Position numbers and translations under genes: made by a program. Below are positions 43,460 through 46,974 of a DNA stretch of 46,974 nucleotides, piece after piece. The DNA is taken from positions 1 to 46,974 of the forward strand of contig NZ_AHZC01000166.1 of assembly GCF_000247475.1 (NCBI RefSeq). Reading direction: 5' to 3'. Below the pieces are notes generated by a model. That model was not told the origin of the DNA, searched no databases, and saw nothing but the letters and a program-made list of their open reading frames with translations. Every line of letters starts with the position of its first letter. The first letter of the stretch is position 1. This stretch comes from Rhizobium sp. PDO1-076. Lineage in GTDB: Bacteria; Pseudomonadota; Alphaproteobacteria; Rhizobiales; Rhizobiaceae.

Positions 43460-44302
43460 ATGGCTCGCCAGCCGGTAGTTTACCTTCACTTGACCTCGCT
43501 TTCCGAATCCCGCAACAGTCCTGACCGGATGCAGGCCAAGATCACCAAGCGAGGTAGTGAAGTGTCGTTAAGAGAAACATTTTTTCAACTTGGAACACTT
43601 TGCGACAAGTTCGAGCATTACCTTCCGCTGTACGAAAAGTGGTTCGGAAAGTTCGTAAATCGCGCCCCGCGGATTCTGGAAGTTGGCGTGCAGTTCGGCG
43701 GCAGCGCCGAGATGTGGTACAAGTATTTCGGCGCAGAGACGGAGATCGTCGGCATCGATATCGCACCGCGCAGTGCCGGCACCAGCTTCCTGAAAGTCAT
43801 TCAGGGCGACCAGGGCAGCACGGCGTTCTGGGACGATATTGCCCGGACCTACGGCGAAGGCTATTTCGACATCATCATCGATGACGGAAGCCATGACAAC
43901 GTCCACCAGATCGTTACGCTGCAGAAGACCTATGGCTTGCTGCGCGATGGCGGCGTCTACTGGTGCGAGGACGTGCACACCAGCTACTACAAGAATGTTC
44001 GGGTTCAGGGCGGCGGTTTGCGCAATCCCGAAAGCTTCATCGAATTCTCCAAGCAGATCATCGATGTGATCAACGAGAAGCACACGAAATTCGCCATCGG
44101 CGTCGGCAAGACACCGGCAGGCCCGCATGTCGACCCGCAACTTCTTTCGCTGTTTCGCAAGGTCCAGGGCGTGCATTTCTACGACAGCATTGTCGTCCTT
44201 GAAAAGGGCGAGCCGCTCAAGTTCAACCGGATCAATTCCGCGCCGAACATGGCCTACAACAGAATAGACAATCCACAGGCAGAAGAGTTCACGCTGGACT
44301 AA
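43460..44302 (+). CDS. class I SAM methyltransferase, sugar O-methyltransferase-like
   Basis: A protein of up to 280 residues. The SAM site is RILEVGVQFGGSAEMW, followed by IVGIDIAP, VIQGDQGS and the metal/catalytic IIIDDGSHDNVHQI. The IDDGSH motif is typical of the MycE/TylE/ElmMIII group, metal-dependent methylases of deoxysugars on antibiotics or surface glycans. LLRDGGVYWCEDVHTSYY fits too. The start is uncertain: ATG 43460 has a non-conserved-looking first 30 residues; GTG 43562 (VSLRETFFQLG), with GAGG upstream, gives a more typical N terminus. A terminator follows. Glycan modification is inferred. Confidence 0.8.
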   Translation: MARQPVVYLHLTSLSESRNSPDRMQAKITKRGSEVSLRETFFQLGTLCDKFEHYLPLYEKWFGKFVNRAPRILEVGVQFGGSAEMWYKYFGAETEIVGIDIAPRSAGTSFLKVIQGDQGSTAFWDDIARTYGEGYFDIIIDDGSHDNVHQIVTLQKTYGLLRDGGVYWCEDVHTSYYKNVRVQGGGLRNPESFIEFSKQIIDVINEKHTKFAIGVGKTPAGPHVDPQLLSLFRKVQGVHFYDSIVVLEKGEPLKFNRINSAPNMAYNRIDNPQAEEFTLD

Positions 44303-44339
44303 AATCCGACGTTCCTCGTCTGTGATCAGAATGTATAGG

Positions 44340-44368
44340 GCGCCATCGCCTCCGATGGCGCTCTTTTT
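44340..44368 (+). terminator. Rho-independent terminator
   Basis: A perfect 9-bp stem (GCGCCATCG / CGATGGCGC) with loop CCTC, followed by TCTTTTTC, 38 bases after the methyltransferase stop. Classical form. The remainder of the gap to 44590 presumably holds the promoter of the next gene; I see no frame with coding character there. Confidence 0.93.
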
Positions 44369-44590
44369 CTGCGCATTGACAGGTTTCGCAATGATGCGCG
44401 GGGCCGACGCCGGTATAGACGTCACGATGGCCTCGGCTTTGCTGAAACGCCCCTCGTCTTCCACAGGGCCCAACTGCGGATCGGCGTGCTTCGACTGGCA
44501 TTGCGATTGCGGTCTGTCGCCCATCAGGACCAGTTATACGCAAGTTTCAGACAGCATTACTGTCCTCATCGAGATTCGTATGAGGTTATC

Positions 44591-46345
44591 ATGGCTCTTG
44601 CCGCCGAAATGCCAATGCCGCCGCTGACCGTCGAGTGGCTCACGACGCGCACCTTCGATTTTCGCGCCGAGCCAAAGGGACAGACGATCAGCGACAGGCT
44701 GGTATTTCATCCGAATGGTTTCATCGTCGGCTACAATCATCCCAACGAAGCCTATTGGGATCTCGACGGCAACGACGTGTTGATCATCGACCTTCAGGGC
44801 ATGACCACATGCCGGTTGTCGTTCATCGCCAACAGCGGCGGCACGCCCTGCCTCGCAGGCAATTTCATCAGCCCGTGGGACAACTACGCGACCACGGCCA
44901 CCCGGCATATCCTGACGCCGAACTCTTCCGACCTGCACACCCATATCCAGAGCTTCGACCTGTTCGACACCCTGGTGGCGCGCCGTTGTTTCGGGCCTCT
45001 AGAAATCTTCCGGCGGGTCGAGGAAAAAAGCGGTGTCGCCAATTTTGCCGCCCGCCGCCACCTTGTCGAGATGAGCATGTTCGGGCGCCGCAACTATGGC
45101 CTCGACGACATCTATGATCTGCTGATCCAGGAAAAGACGCTGACCAACAGCCAAGCCAAGATGGTCAAGCTGATGGAACTAGACGAGGAATGGGACAACC
45201 TGTTCCCGATGAGACAGGTAACCGCATTCGTCAATCCGGACGACATCATCATTTCCGACATGTACCTGCCGCAGTCGTTTGTCGAACGGATCGTCCGCGA
45301 GAAATGCGGCCTGAACAACAAGGTCTATCTGAGCAACTACGGCAAGCATCACCGAATCATCTGGCCATCGATCAAGCAGGAGTACAAACTCCGCGTCCAT
45401 TACGGCGACAACCAGAATGCCGACATCAAGGGAGCCGCCGAATTCGGCATTCCGGCGACCTATGTCAGCCTGTCCAAATGGGACCGGACCGAAGAAATCC
45501 TGCACGAAGCAAGCCTCGGCCCCTATGCCCATGCCCTGCGCGAGACACGCCTCCAGACATTCCATCGCAACGCGCAGGTGCGCAACGCGCTGCAGGCGCA
45601 GATCAGCATCAACATTCCGCTGATGCTGCTTGGAACCTTCTGGCTCCGTCATCAGGCCGAAATGTTTGGCGCCACCCGGATCATGGCCGCGGCACGGGAC
45701 TGCAACCTGCTGATTCACCTCCTGTCATCCACCCATTTTGCCCGCCACGGCCTACCGCCGGCCGACTATGTCCGCATGTCGCGCACCCTGTGTTATTCCG
45801 ACACGCCGGAATTTGAGGCCTATTTCCGCTCGAAGCTCGGCGAACGCACCTTGCTTGTCGACTTTGTTGGCACGGGACGCTCGATGAAAACCTTCGTGGA
45901 AAGAACCGGCCTGCAGGACAAGATCATGCCGTGTCTTCTCGTTGGAGATGATGTCGCGCCGGAAGCCCGGGTGCTTCAGACCATGATCCACCGCGACTAC
46001 TACAAGTGCCGGATGTATCTCGAAGCACTCAACGCCTCGCTGGACGGTTCTGCAGTCCTTGCCAGGGTCAACAACCACCTCGTCAGTGTCGAACAGCAGC
46101 CGAACGAATTCAGCGACTTCATGAAGGTCATCATCACCGAGATGCGGGCGAATTTCTTCAGGTTCCTGCCAAGCCTCGATCGCTTCGCGCCACCCAAGGC
46201 GCCGGTTCCCCTCGACAAGCTGCTGACTGCCGCCGAGGCGATTGCCGATCTGTTCCCGGCCCACATGCTGAAAATGCATTATCTCGGCGAAGAGCAGAGG
46301 CGAAACATGCGCCGTGGCGTCGCCGCTCAGGCGGCAGCAGAGTAA
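44591..46345 (+). CDS. three-part protein: N-terminal beta domain, HAD fold, PRTase-like domain
   Basis: A 584-residue protein. Residues 12-110 form a beta-rich domain with GFIVGYNHPNEAYWDLDGND, a pattern I associate with polysaccharide-cluster proteins. Residues 118-300 are HAD-like: nucleophile Asp123 in SFDLFDTLVARR, DIIISDMYLP, then HYGDNQNADIKGAAEFGIP as motif IV. The second acidic residue of the usual DxD is Phe125, as in the FDxFDTLV subgroup. Residues 345-470 resemble a phosphoribosyltransferase fold (LLVDFVGTGRSMKTF). Substrate unknown; glycan assembly is inferred from the neighbouring sugar-type methylase. ATG 44591 has GAGG 6 bases upstream; the 35 codons before it look non-coding. 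Confidence 0.75.
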   Translation: MALAAEMPMPPLTVEWLTTRTFDFRAEPKGQTISDRLVFHPNGFIVGYNHPNEAYWDLDGNDVLIIDLQGMTTCRLSFIANSGGTPCLAGNFISPWDNYATTATRHILTPNSSDLHTHIQSFDLFDTLVARRCFGPLEIFRRVEEKSGVANFAARRHLVEMSMFGRRNYGLDDIYDLLIQEKTLTNSQAKMVKLMELDEEWDNLFPMRQVTAFVNPDDIIISDMYLPQSFVERIVREKCGLNNKVYLSNYGKHHRIIWPSIKQEYKLRVHYGDNQNADIKGAAEFGIPATYVSLSKWDRTEEILHEASLGPYAHALRETRLQTFHRNAQVRNALQAQISINIPLMLLGTFWLRHQAEMFGATRIMAAARDCNLLIHLLSSTHFARHGLPPADYVRMSRTLCYSDTPEFEAYFRSKLGERTLLVDFVGTGRSMKTFVERTGLQDKIMPCLLVGDDVAPEARVLQTMIHRDYYKCRMYLEALNASLDGSAVLARVNNHLVSVEQQPNEFSDFMKVIITEMRANFFRFLPSLDRFAPPKAPVPLDKLLTAAEAIADLFPAHMLKMHYLGEEQRRNMRRGVAAQAAAE

Positions 46346-46360
46346 CAGACACCAACGCAA

Positions 46361-46380
46361 CTCCCGCTCGCGGGCGGGAG
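46361..46380 (+). terminator. hairpin after the HAD/PRTase-like gene
   Basis: CTCCCGC and GCGGGAG pair perfectly around a 6-base loop, 15 bases after the stop. There is no T-run, so it may be a weak or Rho-aided terminator. Confidence 0.45.
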
Positions 46381-46488
46381 ACAACAGGCCAATGTCCGCA
46401 GGTGTACCATTTCGGCGCACCTGCCCTTTCAAGCTTTTCTAACGACTGCGCACTACACTGCGCGTGTCGAAGAAAAGCATGAAAGCGC

Positions 46489-46818
46489 ATGATGGCCATC
46501 ACCGCCGCAATCAACAGTGCCGCATCCGGGATGTATGCCCAGCAGCGCAGGCTCGCGGCCACGGCGGACAATATCGCCAACGCGCTCTCTGCGGGCTACG
46601 ACCGGCGCGACACCCGCTTTACCACCGGTTCGGCAGGCGGAGTGGCGGCTACCGTTACATCTGCACAGGCGCAGACGATGGATGAAGGCACGAACGTCGA
46701 TCTCGCCACGGAAATACTGACCCTTGTCGAAACCGAAATTTCCTTCAAGGCCAACGCTTCGGCCTTCGAAACCGGCGCGGACCTGTGGGACGTGTTGATG
46801 AGCATCAAGCGGGATTGA
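46489..46818 (+). CDS. short flagellar basal-body rod-like protein
   Basis: A 109-residue protein resembling a shortened FlgC/FlgB/FlgG family member. The N terminus AINSAASGMYAQQRRLAATADNIANALSAGYDRR matches the rod-protein motif (NIAN..TxGY), and the C terminus VDLATEILTLVETEISFKANASAFETGADLWDVLMSIKRD matches the rod/hook C-terminal helix. The usual FlgC is about 140 residues, so the middle is reduced. No other flagellar gene is nearby. Start is one of two adjacent ATGs and lacks a strong ribosome site. Confidence 0.75.
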   Translation: MMAITAAINSAASGMYAQQRRLAATADNIANALSAGYDRRDTRFTTGSAGGVAATVTSAQAQTMDEGTNVDLATEILTLVETEISFKANASAFETGADLWDVLMSIKRD

Positions 46819-46843
46819 CCTCGCGGAGCGCGCGCCACTAGCC

Positions 46844-46974
46844 TCAAAGGATCGCCTTGACGGCCATGCCGAGCGAGACGATGCCAAACAGCAGCAGAAC
46901 TCCACCGGAAACCCACGATACCCAGACCACAAAGGATTGTGGCAGTCGTGAGCGCAAGAGGCTGACCATGCCGC
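46844..46974 (-). CDS. C-terminal end of a membrane protein, LysE-like (5' end outside window)
   Basis: The last 43 codons of a minus-strand gene that enters from beyond the window. The translation contains a transmembrane helix (VVWVSWVSGGVLLLFGIVSLGMAVKAIL, shown here only in part: SGGVLLLFGIVSLG) and ends in TGA at 46844. The SGG-LLLFG-GMAVKA pattern is typical of the C terminus of LysE/RhtB exporters. Too short for certainty. Confidence 0.5.
   Translation of the reverse strand, partial: GMVSLLRSRLPQSFVVWVSWVSGGVLLLFGIVSLGMAVKAIL

Overview
The window reads as chromosomal DNA of an alphaproteobacterium, most likely a member of the Rhizobiaceae (Rhizobium/Agrobacterium/Ensifer group). I base this on the acpXL-type cluster for the very-long-chain fatty acid of lipid A, an FnrN/hemN divergon with anaerobox sites, a CobN/CobW/CobP/CobO cobalamin region, palindromic repeats of the kind scattered through rhizobial genomes, and GC-rich codon use. 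I cannot name the genus from sequence alone. I found no tRNA, rRNA, CRISPR array, insertion sequence or phage gene.

Layout. 1-3153 (minus): acpXL, fabZXL, fabF2XL and fabF1XL, the last cut by the window edge. 3259-5527: hemN and fnrN, divergent around FNR-type sites, then an L,D-transpeptidase. 6090-31705: a cobalamin region of about 25 kb in four blocks: cobA-cobB-cobC-cobD (minus, joined by 4-base overlaps), cbiD-cobK (plus), cbiX-cobH-cobL-cobI-cbiG/cobJ-cobM (minus), and cobP-cobW-cobN-GFA-GNAT-cobO-EamA (minus, behind a cobalamin riboswitch). Between the blocks lie a SnoaL-like protein, a nucleoside hydrolase, a second GFA protein with an unknown partner, and a TSUP permease. 31819-36199 (minus): lipoprotein, ATP12 chaperone, HAD phosphatase, RluC-type pseudouridine synthase, CrcB fluoride channel and a HemG-like flavodoxin. 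36424-38265: a small unknown protein and a YcnI/PCuAC copper protein with a small exported partner. 38461-43239 (plus): tandem glycine riboswitch and gcvT-gcvH-gcvP. 43460-46974: a sugar-type O-methyltransferase, a three-part HAD/phosphoribosyltransferase-like protein, a short flagellar-rod-like protein and the end of a LysE-like exporter.

How it fits together. The cobalamin set covers methylation of uroporphyrinogen III (cobA), ring methylation and contraction (cobI, cobJ, cobM, cbiD, cobL), reduction (cobK), rearrangement (cobH), amidation (cobB), adenosylation (cobO) and nucleotide-loop steps (cobC, cobD, cobP). Enzymes typical of the early-cobalt route (CbiX, a complete CbiG fused to CobJ, CbiD) sit beside the late-cobalt chelatase subunit CobN and its partner CobW. 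No cobG, cobZ or cobF is visible. The window therefore suggests a mixed pathway.

The least ordinary observations are: the mixed pathway; a CbiX with an MxCxxC motif, a second cysteine cluster and a long His-rich tail; a CobH carrying an extra N-terminal domain; two related palindromic elements inserted in frame in cobH and cobN; and a FabF2XL whose active-site cysteine is replaced by glutamate.
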